From contig CANTFL010000086.1 of the NCBI GenBank assembly GCA_947650285.1, positions 868,001-932,000 on the forward strand: 64,000 nucleotides of DNA. The letters are read 5' to 3'. The notes beneath the pieces were generated by a model. The model had not been told where the DNA came from. It saw nothing but the letters and a program-made list of their open reading frames with translations, and did no database searches. Positions 10,944 through 22,668 of this stretch are shown one piece after another (positions within the stretch are counted from its first letter, which is position 1; the number at the start of each line of letters is the position of its first letter). Origin of the DNA: Hyaloperonospora brassicae. Lineage: Eukaryota; Oomycota; Peronosporomycetes; Peronosporales; Peronosporaceae. The translations under genes and the position numbers were made by a program.

Positions 10944-13486
10944 CGGATCGGCGGGAACTTGCATATGAAGTGGTGAAGGCGTCCGGTTTGGCCGATGAGG
11001 TGCTCGCTAGTGGGATAAGAGGGTACGAGGCAGACTCGAGCGTGGCCCTGCTTTCGTGCACGTTCTTGTGGATATGACATTGTAGTAATGCCCGTTGAAA
11101 GCGGCCGATTTGTGGACCAGCGCTGAATCTCTAGTAGCTGCACACCACTGGCGTGGATCCGCCGTTTCGTGACCCAAGCAGAAAATGCGAGTCCTTTCAT
11201 ATGCTGATCTCGCCCTCACTCTAACTCGATGATCACGACTCGGCGCTTAAACAAGGTACGCTGGACGAGACGAACAGCGGTCAGGAAAAAAATGAAAGGC
11301 AAACTCATTTCTATAACATGCTTTTTTCTGATGTGGAAGCGTTGTAAATTAGTGAACTCTGACCTCCCAGAAATATTAAATGCGATCGAGTATTGTGCAA
11401 TATACAGCTTTTTTGCGCGCAAGCAATAAAATCGAAAGCTGTTCATTGACGATTTGATGTACCATCGGATCAGCCGGTGGTACACAATTCCATCCATGCC
11501 AATAATCGACAATCAGTTATCGGCAATGAATTGGATTGATGCACCACCAGCGAAGCCGGTATCGATGAAATACTGAACGTGGCTCTAGCCGGCACTGTGG
11601 GTAGAAGAGCACCATCTTTGTAACTAATTGTAGAGCTGGGCAGCATTACCGTGCTTCATTTACAGAAGTGGTGGAAACGGACGCTAGCCGCTCGTACATC
11701 ATCACGCAGTAGTCGCGTATCGGCGGTGGCCGTAATTTGAAATGTTTTGCAGTGACTGATATGCCGTTGATCCTCTTCTTCTTGTACGACACACGTCTTC
11801 TGCTTTCGTTGAGGTAGCGACAAGATAGTTGGGGCATTGCCTGAGCTCACCATCCAGACATCGTGACGAAGGTCGCAAGTTCTACAAGGAGGGTCGGCGG
11901 GTTGCCATGCTGCCTCCACACTGCTCGCTTCATCGACTTTGGTTTCGTGAATTGCTTGGCTATTTTAATAGGATTCGCTGACTAGTTGACGCTTTTGGCA
12001 TGGAGCGTCGAACGCAATTGCAGGCAGGTCGTGGGTTGATAGGATTGTTGTACGACTGTCGAACTGCGGCACACTAGCATCGGAACGGACCGATCGGACG
12101 GACTGAGCTCGTGGGTTCAAATTCCGAAACTGCACGAACCATAACGTATTTGATCTATCACTTGTTTGCGCTATAGTAGCGTCGCTGCGATTACATTTAA
12201 TTGCGCTTGTGTTGAACGCGCTGCTATCCGGTGTTGCACTGCGTGGCCACATAGAATGGGTGTGCAAGCTGCATAAGCTAACGTACTTGTTTATGCCATC
12301 TCATGTCGAGCTCAGGGCTCTGGCTTAGATGGTATACAACTGATGCAGAGCCATTTTGCCTTGCTACCGTCAGCTGTATTGCATGCTACCGATTCAGCAG
12401 ACTCATTTTTGCGGCAAATGGGTCACACCTAGCCTACAGATATTTTCACAGAATATGGACATGCATCGCGTGCTGTACATGATGGTGACGATACATTGTT
12501 GCGCAGCCATCAAGATTTCGCTTCAGTGATGTACGACTGGCTTCTTTGAGGTGAGTCGAGGTGCCGACTGTGATGAGCAACCGTAGCGAAACCACTGCAA
12601 GAATGCTCAAGTAAAACACCGGGCAGGCGTTTGATTTGTGCCTCTAACAGCTAGTATTGTAGGGTCATCGTCCGTGCTCCTAGAATACTAGCTACCACAG
12701 GCAGACGGGTCAAGCTAGCCTGAAATAGTAGCTAGCACAGATAGACGGGTCAAGTTGGCCTAAAATATTAGCTATCACAGATAGACATATCGAGTTTCCT
12801 GACATACCTGCGATCGGTTGCACTGATATCGCTGCCGTGTCGCGACGTGTCATTTGTTGCCGAGAATATTTCCCGTGGGCCTCTTTTGCTGCTTCGTATC
12901 CTTTTTATAGGTCAACAGCACTCGCACGAACAAATGATCGAGTCGGCTATGCTGTCACCCGGTTGGACAGATCATTGCCGTGATGCACGCATCATCACCA
13001 TTGACACGCGCACTAAAAAGAAATTGCTCCTTGCCGAACATCAAACATGTCGTACCAGTCAGCCAGAGCTTCTTGGCTCCACAAAAACCGCCAAGTCCAA
13101 AACAACCACTTTGTAGTACGCGACTACTGCCCGACCAAAAAAGCAGTTTCACTGCTGTCGTACTTAATGAAAAACCTCGTCAACTTAATGGCTTCGACCA
13201 CCATTCCATGAAGATTCCGACACTGTTTGTATTCCGACAAATAAATATTCCGACAACAAATAATGTCTTTTTCATCCATACAAACACTAGGTGCCGTCGA
13301 CTCGCTTGCAGCACCCACTCGCCCATCCACACTCGGCGTCCATTTCGCGGGTTTCAACCGCAGCGCGGACAGCGAACAGAAAGCAGTGCGGACTCGTTGC
13401 GGCGAGCCAGTGGGCGCCACGTTTCCCCCCGTTCCTCGCTCTCTTCGTCCGTGGCCCCACCACAAGCGCCTCGACGTGTCACGACG
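10944..13486. other. Intergenic region
   Basis: About 2.5 kb between the JmjC-like gene and the CHD gene. No convincing coding region on either strand. Contains the 40-bp tandem repeat at 12689-12790. The final 200 bp, rich in CACC/CGTC, is the likely promoter and 5' leader of the CHD gene. Confidence 0.5.
12689..12790. repeat. 40-bp tandem repeat, about 2.5 copies
   Basis: Units start TAGCTA at 12689, 12729 and 12769, each with CACAG and AGACGGGTCAAG (third unit truncated). Copies differ by a few bases. Confidence 0.75.
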
Positions 13487-16400
13487 ATGGACACGGGCGC
13501 CTCGAATGACGGTACGCTGGCCGACGACCGCAGTCAAGCGGAGTTGAGTGGCCGAGATCTTCGTCTCGGTCGTTCCCGTCTCGTCTTGCGTCTTTTTCAC
13601 GCACCTTGCCAAAGGCGTGGCCTCGAATCAGGACGTAACGAGGCTCAGTCGATTGTTAATGCGTGTTGCAGCCGCTGCATTGGCCACCAAGCGAGACGAA
13701 ACGCTCGGCGGGACCGCCGCGCAGACGAGCGCTGTGAAGCGCGAGACGCAGGCGCTGGAGCCCGAGGCCAGTCCGGACGCGAACGCAGACAGTGCGAGCG
13801 GTGGGCCGTCGATGAAGATGGAGGACGATGCGCTGACGAAGAGCCGGGACGACGGCAAACGGCGTCAACGACGCACGAGCATGAAGAAGGTGAAGTACGT
13901 GCAAGAGGACGGCATGTCGGAGGAGGAAGAGGTGCTGCTGGCGGACAAGAAGAAGCGGGCGCAGCAACTGGACTACCAGCTGAGAGCAGTACGTTGTCGA
14001 CACGGACGTGTGGCCTGTGCGTGCGTGTTGATGCACTGATGGGTTGTTACTTTTTCGTTTGCTTGTATGTGCACGTGTGCGTGTGCTGCCTCGTGTTGAT
14101 AGGACGTCGGCTACCCGCGATTGGACCAAATTGTTGGTCGACGCATGAACGAGTCGACGGGACTCGTGGAATACTTGTGCAAGTTCCTCGGTCGGTCCTA
14201 TTTGCACCTGTATTGGCTCACTTTTGATGAAGTGGATCTTTTTATTCCAGAAGGGTACCAAAAGTTTCATCGCGTGCATGTGTACGACCGAAAGCTGAGA
14301 CGCGAGGGGTACCAACCGCTAGACGAAGTTGATGATTTGGAGGCAAACAAACTGACAGTCGAAAAGATTTTGAATCACAAGGTGGACCCGGCCAGCCACT
14401 TAGACGAGCAGATTGAAAAGCGCCGACAGCAGCTGCTGTACGAGCCAAGGTTTCCTCGTATGACGGACTATTTCTTGATGGATAAGACTGACGCAATTCC
14501 TGAGCGCATGCTGGGCATTGTGACGAAGCTGATGAAAGAACCGGGTGGCGATATTTTTGAGCACCCCGTTGATGTCGAAGAGGTCCCCGACTATCTCAAC
14601 GTTATCACGAATCCTATCGACCTGGGAACGATATTTACGCGAATCGGTCGCGAAAGTTACTACGTTGGCTCATCCGCTGTGTCGTTGTTTGCCTCAGACG
14701 TGCGACTGGTGTTCCACAACTGCAAAACGTACAATGCTGAAGGATCCGTCATCTGGCATACTGCCGACGAGCTTCTGCGCTGCTTTGAAAAGTGGTTGTA
14801 CGAGTGGATTCTTTGTCCAACGGCTTGGCTGAAGCTCCCGTCCACAGGAAACACGAAAGAGGAGCTAAACCTTTACAAAGAGTTTCGTGCGGAAGCCGAA
14901 AGCTTATATGACGTATGGGCGCCTTGGCAGGTTGGCTGTTGCGTGTGTGGGAGCAACGGTCATAGCGAGGAGCTCTTGCTGTGCGATCGGTGCGATGGTG
15001 AGGTTCACATGCGCTGTGCTACCCCGGCCATCTCGGACTTACCGGATGGTGAGTGGTTCTGCGGGTATTGTCGAACGCATACAAAGTTTAGTGAGAATAT
15101 GGACGAGACAAGGCAGAAATGTGCTGATGACAAGACCGTTGGGACAGGGGCCTCTACTGAAACACTTGATGGTGCTGTTCTTCCGACATTGGGTGCAACC
15201 ACAGCTTTTTCATCCAACATGAAACCAGCCACCTCAGTAGTGCAGACGCCGAGGATTCTCATGAAACGCGCAGACGGCGAAGGCAAAGTAAACAAGAAGA
15301 CATCGAAACGCGGTCTCAAAGGTAGCAATGCGACAAAGAGCTTGGCGCCTATCAGTGTAAAAGATCGTGCTGCCACGTTTTTCTTGGTCAAGTGGGTTGG
15401 CATGTCAGTGCGCTTTTCGACTTGGGAACGCCCTGAAGATATTGGCGACGATGAACAGATCCACAGGTACTTCAAGTTTAGTCGTGTGCCTAGTGCAAAG
15501 GAGATAGGTGAAACTACGTGTCAGTTGCCGTGCTGTGCCAAGAGACATCAGTATGCGCTGGCAACCAGCACGAATGGGGCGAAATGCTGTGTGAAAGATC
15601 GCTTTTGTACTCTGGGATTTAGCCACGGAGGGGATTGTAGCCGTAGTATCAAAGCTTTGGGAGGAGCCTACGGCAGCAGCGCCTATCGACGTTTACACAT
15701 GGCGGAGCAAGTGAAGGCGCAGTTGTTTGCTTTCCATTGCTTGCTGAACAACCACACACCCGACAGAGACGTGCTCAAACAGTGTGGCGCTTGCACGAAC
15801 GCATACGTCACCACAAAACAGCACCTGACACGGGTGGTCGTTAAAGAGGACGATGATGAAGACTACTCAGATGGAGATGGAGCTTCATCTGATGATGATG
15901 CCGACTTCGACGCCGAGCATGATTATTTGAACCGGACTGCTCTTTATCCGGGGATACTGACCTTTGAGAGTGAGGGCGACGATGACGATGACGAGAGTAG
16001 AAGTCACAAAAAGAAAACCGGGGAAGAAGTCGGGGAGGTACTTAGCTCTCTGATTGAGCACGTTGCGCTTGGATACCCGACCGACCTCGAAGCTGTCAGT
16101 GCCGAATGTCGGTTCGACTCGACATACCCCGCGACAGCTTTCAATGACCTTTTGGCTTTTTCGGAGTTTTGTGTCATGCTAGGCCGATCCCCTTTCGGTC
16201 TAGGTATGCGTCTTGGAATCAGCAGTACTAGTAGCGTATCAGTTTTAGGATTCCAGATGCTGGCAAATGGCATGATGGGCCCTGCGCAGGCATCTGGAGC
16301 TATTTCGATCGGTGATGTGCTAGTCGCTGTGAACAAGGTATCGGTGGCCGGTCTTTCGTTTCAAGACGTTGTTGGGTTGATCGGTGCGTCTCCCAACCAA

Positions 16401-19400
16401 ATTCTCTTCCACTTCCATTCACCAAGACCTGCGTTCATGTACCCTCCATACTGCCAAGCAAAGCAAGTTACGAAGATACGCTTGGAAACGATTCCAGTCG
16501 ATGCGGCCCCAGACGACTCGAATTTTGCAGACTTTAGCTACAACAAGTACAAACGGATGCTCAAAGTTGGAGTAGCAGACTCGAGTGTGGCAGCATCAGC
16601 TTCGGCGCAGACGTCGCTGCAGCATTCCAACTACATCGCGCCGACCGGTCCCATGCAACATTTGTATGCAGGGGTCGTGGACAACAGTATTGATCCGCAC
16701 GAGCATTTTGCGAGCTTTCTTCCAGAACGAGGCAGTTCATCGAACGGACGACCGAACGACAGGCTTGGCGCTGCAACTAAGCATGGAGACGCGAATGAAT
16801 TCGTGCCGTATGAACAGTCGCCGACGTACAAAGGCGGTCGCACACTGCGTACTTACCAAGTGGAAGGTCTCAACTGGATGGTATCGTGCATCAAAGCCCA
16901 GCGATCGTGCATACTGGCTGATGAAATGGGGCTGGGAAAGACAGTGCAAATTGTGTCGCTGATCGAGCACATGAAGTCAGAGGAGTCTATTCGTGGACCG
17001 TTTCTGATTGTCGTACCGCTTTCTACGATACAGCACTGGCGTCGCGAAATCGAAAGCTGGACGGATCTCAATGTTTGCGTTTATCACGACATTGGAGACC
17101 GTACAACCAAGTTTACTGCAAAAGATATGCGTACGGTCATTCGGGATCAAGAATGGTACTACCCGGGTTTGGGAAATTCGATTTTTAAGTTTCACATCTT
17201 GCTGACTACGTTTGAGACCATTCTAGCTGACTTCGAAGAGTTCGAGCACATTCACTGGCGATTAGTTGTGGTGGATGAGGCACACCGACTGAAGGGTGCC
17301 GGGTCACGCGTGCTGAAGATGATGCGCGTGCTCCACGTGGACCGGAAGGTATTGCTGACGGGAACACCATTGCAGAACAATACGCAAGAGCTCTGGGTGT
17401 TGTTGAATTACCTAGAACCAGTAAAGTTTGCGAGTTTGGACGAGTTTAACAAGCACTTTGGAAAGTTGCATTCTCAGGAGCAGGTTGTACGACTTCAGCA
17501 GCTGCTGTCGCCGTACATATTGCGCAGAGTGAAGGAAGATGTGGAAAAAAGCATTCCGCCAAAGGAAGAAACGATCATCTCTGTCGAATTGACGACGCTG
17601 CAAAAGCAGTACTATCGAGCCATCTACGACAAAAATAAAAGCTTCCTGTACCGAGGTACGAAGAACGGTTTACCAACGCTGAACAACATTCAGCTGCAGC
17701 TGCGAAAGTGCTGCAACCACCCTTTCCTCATCAAAGGTGTTGAAGAGAGGGAGCTGGACGAACTCGGCAGCAATCCGACCCCGGCCCAAGTGATAGAAAA
17801 GACGATTGAATGTTCTGGTAAAATGATGCTTGTGTCCAAATTGATTCCGAAGCTAAAGCGGGATGGGCACAAGATCTTGATATTCAGCCAGTTTCTGAAG
17901 CAGCTAGACTTACTCGAGCGCTATTGCGATGCCAATGCTTTTGTGTATGAACGTTTGGACGGCTCGACTGGTGGAAGCATGCGTCAGAGTGCGATCGACC
18001 GTTTTTCTCGACCACACTCGAAGTCTTTTGTGTTTTTGCTTAGCACGAAGGCTGGCGGTGTGGGCATTAACCTTATTGCAGCCGACACAGTCATTATTTT
18101 TGACAGCGATTGGAATCCGATGAACGATTTGCAAGCCCAGTCACGCTGCCACCGTATCGGCCAAAAGAAGAGTGTGCAGATTTACCGCTTGGTCACACGG
18201 AACACGTATGAAAGCGAAATGTTCGACCGTGCGTCACGAAAGCTTGGTCTTGAGCACGCCGTGCTGGGTACAGCTTCGTTCAACGAGAACTCGCAGATTA
18301 CGAAGCCATCTGCGGAGCAACTCGTAGAGCTGCTAAAGCGCGGGGCGTATGCGCTGATGAAAGACGACGATACGGCATCCAAGGAATTCGCTGAGCGAGA
18401 TATTGAGACCATCTTGAAGGAAAACGCTCGTGTTCTTGTTGTAGGGGGCAGTTCCAACCCGCACGCTAGCAAGGGTACAGAGGATAATGCGGGTGGTCTG
18501 ACAACGCCGATGCATAAAAAGTCACCAACGAACTCCCACAAACGCAAGTCGCTCGGTGGGATGGCGGTAGACCGTTCGTCCTTTGTTGCCGAGGGATCGA
18601 CAGGTGAGTTGTCCGTGGACGATCCGAACTTCTGGGAGAAGGTGCTTCCAGGGGCTGTCTCGGTAGAAATGCTGAGTTTGAAGCTCGAAGATGGCAGCGC
18701 GATGAGCTCGCGGCAGTCGAAGATCAAGTTTATCAGCAATTTAGATATTGCCTTGTCTAGCTTGGTTGCCGAGATGAGTTCAAACAACAATCCCGACGAT
18801 GGCCGCGTTGGTGGTCGAGATATCCAACACGAATATGACATCGCCATCCAAGTACTGAGTACCGTGAGCTCAAAGTATCATGATGAGTTTTCCAACGAAC
18901 AGATTGATCTCGTGAAGGAGTACTTGACACAGCTCGAAAAGTCGCGCGTCCGAAGCTGCCGCCTAGCACCGTCCCGGTCAAACATGTACCAAGACGAGGA
19001 GTTTGATACCCCAAAGAAGAAAAAAAGGCGTAGGAGAAGCACTCCAGCAGGCAACAGGATAGCAAGCAGCGAGGACGAGGCGTACGATGGTACTCCCGTG
19101 AAGAAGAGAGGCAGCAAGCATCGGCCTCCAAAACATGTGGGAGCCGTGCGCACAAAGCCTCCAGCAGCCCTTCCCCAAGTCGGCGTTCTTAACGACAGTG
19201 ACGATTTGTGCACTCTCTGTGGCGACGGTGGTTTGATTTTGCTTTGTGACGGCCCATGCCATCGCTCGTTTCATCTGGAGTGTGTGGGCATGGACAATGA
19301 GCCGAAGGACGAGCAGTGGTTGTGCCCAGATTGTGCCGAGGGACGTCATATGTGCTTGATTTGCAAGCAGGTGGGCGAAATGGGCGCTGAGTTTGGAGTC

Positions 19401-20786
19401 ACGCAATGTTCGGTAGCTAAGTGCGGCAGGTTTTACCACAAGGGCTGCCTCGCTAAGAATTCGCGCGTCGAGTGGGTGGGTAAGAAGCGATTCCGTTGTC
19501 CAAGTCATTTCTGCCATACCTGCTTGCAGAGTAGTAGTCGAACGACTGCTACTACAAAACGCAAGAAGAAAGACAAGACCCAGAGCAGTGTTGTGAGCTG
19601 TATTCATTGCTCGCAAGCCTTCCACCCAGAGTGCATTACGTCTTCAGACAAGTTTATTCGGCTGTCTACGAACCTCATGATTTGCGCCAATCATTTGGAC
19701 GGGAAACAGGCGCCAGCTCCTGCGGGTCCATCAACTGGACCGAAAGCGGCGAACCGCCGTGTCGCTGGTACAGCACTGACTGCTGCGACAGCACAGCAAC
19801 GAGTGCAAGTTCCAGAGCAGCCTGCTTCTTTGGACAAACATGAGGCAGAAGAAGGAGGGAGAACGTCAGATGGCAAGCGCAAACGCGCATTGTCCTCCTC
19901 GAACGGAGTCAGCTCGAGCGCATCGAAGAGAAAAAGATCGGCGTCTTTGGATAAATCCGTCGCGAAATCGACTAAAGCCAAGGTATGTGGGTTGTGCCAC
20001 CGCGGAAATGTCGTGGGAGGTGGTGATGCGCAAGGATTGCCACCGCGACCTCACGACAAAGGAGCGCGCAATGGCACCGCACGTGCAAGCGCAGGCTCAG
20101 CTGGGCCTGCTACTACAGGCACAGCCCTTGAGGGGCCTTTCATTGAAGCTCCAGTTCGTTTCAAACACGCCGACAAGTCGACCGAGACTGTGTACGTGCA
20201 CTTGAACTGCGCCATGCACTCGCCAGAGGTGTACGTCAAGGCCGACGGTCTCATAATGAATTTGCCCAAGGCAATCAAGCGCGGACGGCAGCTCAAGTGT
20301 ACTGGTTGCCATCGCTTTGGTGCCACAGTGGGCTGCATTGTCGCCAAGTGTCGACACAACTACCATTTGCGCTGTGCTGTGGAAAGTGGCGGGGAGATTG
20401 ACAGCTCCACGTACGCTCTGTGCTGCAGAGTCCATCGAGCAGCTGCTCAGAACGAACCGACGCGTGTATGTGTATGCGATAGCACCGAGGGCGCGGCGCT
20501 CACGTTAATGTGCTCCTCGTGCAGCACGAAGTTCCACCCAAAGTGCATCAACATGTCGGCTCGCCACGCGGCTCGAAAGGCAAAGACGTGGGTTTGCAGT
20601 CGTTGTGACGGCTCGGCCGTAACAAAGCCAGCGACGCCGAGGCACGTGCCTGCGCAGTGCAAGCTCAATACCGCAACAGCAGCAGCAACAACAACGAAAC
20701 GAGCGAGAAGAAGCACGTCAGTAAGTACGAAAGGCTCGTCGACGACAGCGTCAAAGAAGGAGGAGCAGCAGCAGCAGCAGCAGTAG
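13487..20786 (+). CDS. CHD-family SNF2 chromatin remodeller with bromo, PHD and PDZ-like domains
   Basis: Proposed exons 13487-13511, 13672-13988 and 14103-20786, giving about 2341 aa. The intron 13989-14102 (GTACGT...TAG, phase 0) is well supported because it joins an acidic/basic N-terminus to the chromodomain. The first intron (GTACGC...CAG, phase 1) is tentative; an ATG at 13659 is the alternative start. Domains by approximate residue: chromo 115-190; bromo 250-355; PHD 393-439; second chromo 538-574; PDZ-like 804-889 (FGLGMRL, SIGDVLVAVN); SNF2 ATPase 1027-1295 with ADEMGLGKT near 1053 and DEAH at 1172-1175; helicase C 1350-1480; DPNFWEKVLP tail; NSD-like PHD cluster 1814-1980; extended PHD 2074-2227; PHD 2235-2285; polyQ. 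The ATPase motifs are intact. Expected role: ATP-dependent nucleosome remodelling with histone-mark reading, in the nucleus. No SANT-SLIDE follows the ATPase. Confidence 0.9.
13989..14102 (+). other. Intron of the CHD gene
   Basis: GTACGT donor after AGAGCA and GTGTTGATAG acceptor; 114 bp, phase 0. Splicing connects QLRA to DVGYPRLDQIVG, restoring a complete N-terminal chromodomain; the unspliced frame ends in TGA at 14037. Confidence 0.85.
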
Positions 20787-20979
20787 TAGTAGCAAGACTG
20801 AAAAAGTCGATGGCCACGACTCGCCAAAGCGCAAGAAGCTGAAGAAGGATCGCGTGGGCGTGCCGCGGAATAAGTCGCGACCGCCGAGGATGACGATGCC
20901 AAGCAATAGACCTCACGGGACGTCGCCTCCTAAGGAGGAGACTGACTTGGATAGCGGCGTGATCACCACAGACGAGTAG
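20765..20979 (+). other. Possible alternative C-terminal coding segment after the CAG repeat
   Basis: The main frame ends in polyQ then TAG at 20784-20786. The +1 frame across the CAG tract reads a Ser run and then a Lys/Arg-rich, nuclear-tail-like segment (SPKRKKLKKDR, RPPRM) to TAG at 20977-20979 with no stop. A change in CAG-tract length that is not a multiple of three would fuse it to the protein. The only in-phase intron I could find would be about 28 bp, which is too short. Confidence 0.45.
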
Positions 20980-22668
20980 AAAGGAGAGGGAAAGGGTACC
21001 GAGCAGTGAGTTGTCGACGTGTATGGCAAGCAAAGCAACTTGCAACAATGGATGTAACTGTATCCTGCCTGGCTGACGCGCTCGGAGTCCATCAAACGGC
21101 ACGGCGACTGGCTGTGGTGGAAAGTCAAGTCTCACCTTGCAGTGAAAAAGAAAAGCCGGAGCTCGACTGACTCCTCTTTGTGATCCGTTCGACTGGCCAC
21201 TAGCTTTCTGTATTTGTCACGCACTGCCTCTAGCACTGAAATGCTGCAGAAGATGATGAGAGGCTTCTGTTATCACATGCTCGAGCAACTTTCGTCATGC
21301 CACACTGTAGCTGCTGCCATTATTGCGTACTGCCAAGTGCAAGCAGCAACTTGTATTTGTCGACTTGCTGCAATGTGGCAACGTGTGGCTGTACTGTCGT
21401 AATGCTGTCGACCCAATGAGCAACTTGCAGACAATCACTGCTGCCGTGTGACGCGGCGTACTCAAGTCTCCAGCTGACAGCAAACACAGACGATCGATCT
21501 TCGACGAGCCGCGTCGAGCTGCCCACATTCCAGAGCTCTGATATGCGGCATCCCAACTGCAGGGTCGCCGCCAGATGTGGTGACAAAAGAGGGCCAAGGG
21601 GTAAACACGCATCGCTGTTTACTGTCGAGGCCTTTCGGTTTCGCGACCGCACGTCTGTGTGCACCCGCCGGACCCGTTTTCGTTCAATCGGGACTTAACC
21701 ACGAGTGTCGCTGACATCGGTAACCGTTCATTGTCCTCTTGCCTCGCTCCCGTAGACGAACGAAGGAGTCTGTCTGTAAGGAAAACCGGGATCATATGGA
21801 CGAGCGTCGACAGTCGCAACTCTGAGACAGTAGAAAAGGAAAGAGACAGTTGACGTGTGCCATTTTTTGTAGAGCATCTCCCTCCCTGCGCGGCAACGTT
21901 GCAGTTACAGTCCACAAAGGGCAATCCCGATTAGGCGCCAGTCTGTGTCTCCGTGTTACGTCTACATGGCGCAACCATCTGGGTCAACATGTCATGCACC
22001 ACATGGCGCGCTAGAAGAAGCCGTCGGCCGTGATCGAACTCGATGGTCGAAGCGCCAGTCAGTCCGACTGCGCAAGTCGCTCGCGCAGCTTCGTCCGCCC
22101 TGCCTTCGGTCACGTTCTTCCACCCATTGGCAAGCAAAAACAAGCGCACACTAAACTTGCTCTTGAGCGCGGAACCGGTCGTTTCCCTTTCCTTTTCCCA
22201 CGTGGCGAGAGCGAAGAGGGGCGCCCTCGTGGATAGTCACGTCGTCACATCACGTCACGTCACGTCATGCCACCACCCGCTCCGACTCTTAACGGACGAA
22301 GCAACTTGCCGTCTTTGGGCCACGAAGTGGTCGGTACAATCGCACTTCCTCCCCCACTTCCGCGCGGTTTCACGTCGTTCCAAGTCCACACTTGTGAATT
22401 GGCTTCCGAAACGCCAATCGACACAGATAGAGCGACTCATTCACTCACTCACTCATTCACTCATTCACTGACTGACTGACTGACTGACTGATAGATAGCC
22501 ACTGCTCGATCGGCACCCAGTCGGACAATTACCACCCGACGCGAACTGATATTCCGTCCATTGTCCAAAGTGCGCCCACTGTACCACACACACAAACAAG
22601 CCGACCGCACCGCTTACGACCACCGACCGACTGTCGTGTCCCACGTGACGCCCGCCCCGCCAACAGCA
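20980..22668. other. Intergenic region with microsatellite
   Basis: No convincing gene. A run of ACTC/ATTC and then six TGAC units lies at about 22437-22495, upstream of the hemerythrin-like gene. A CACGT repeat (GTCACGTCACGTCACGTC) is at about 22250-22268. Confidence 0.5.

Noticed and set aside
12980..14227. 415-aa plus-strand ORF
   Set aside because: It overlaps the proposed first exons of the CHD gene in another frame, its tail reads through the well-supported intron at 13989-14102, and it shows no domain.
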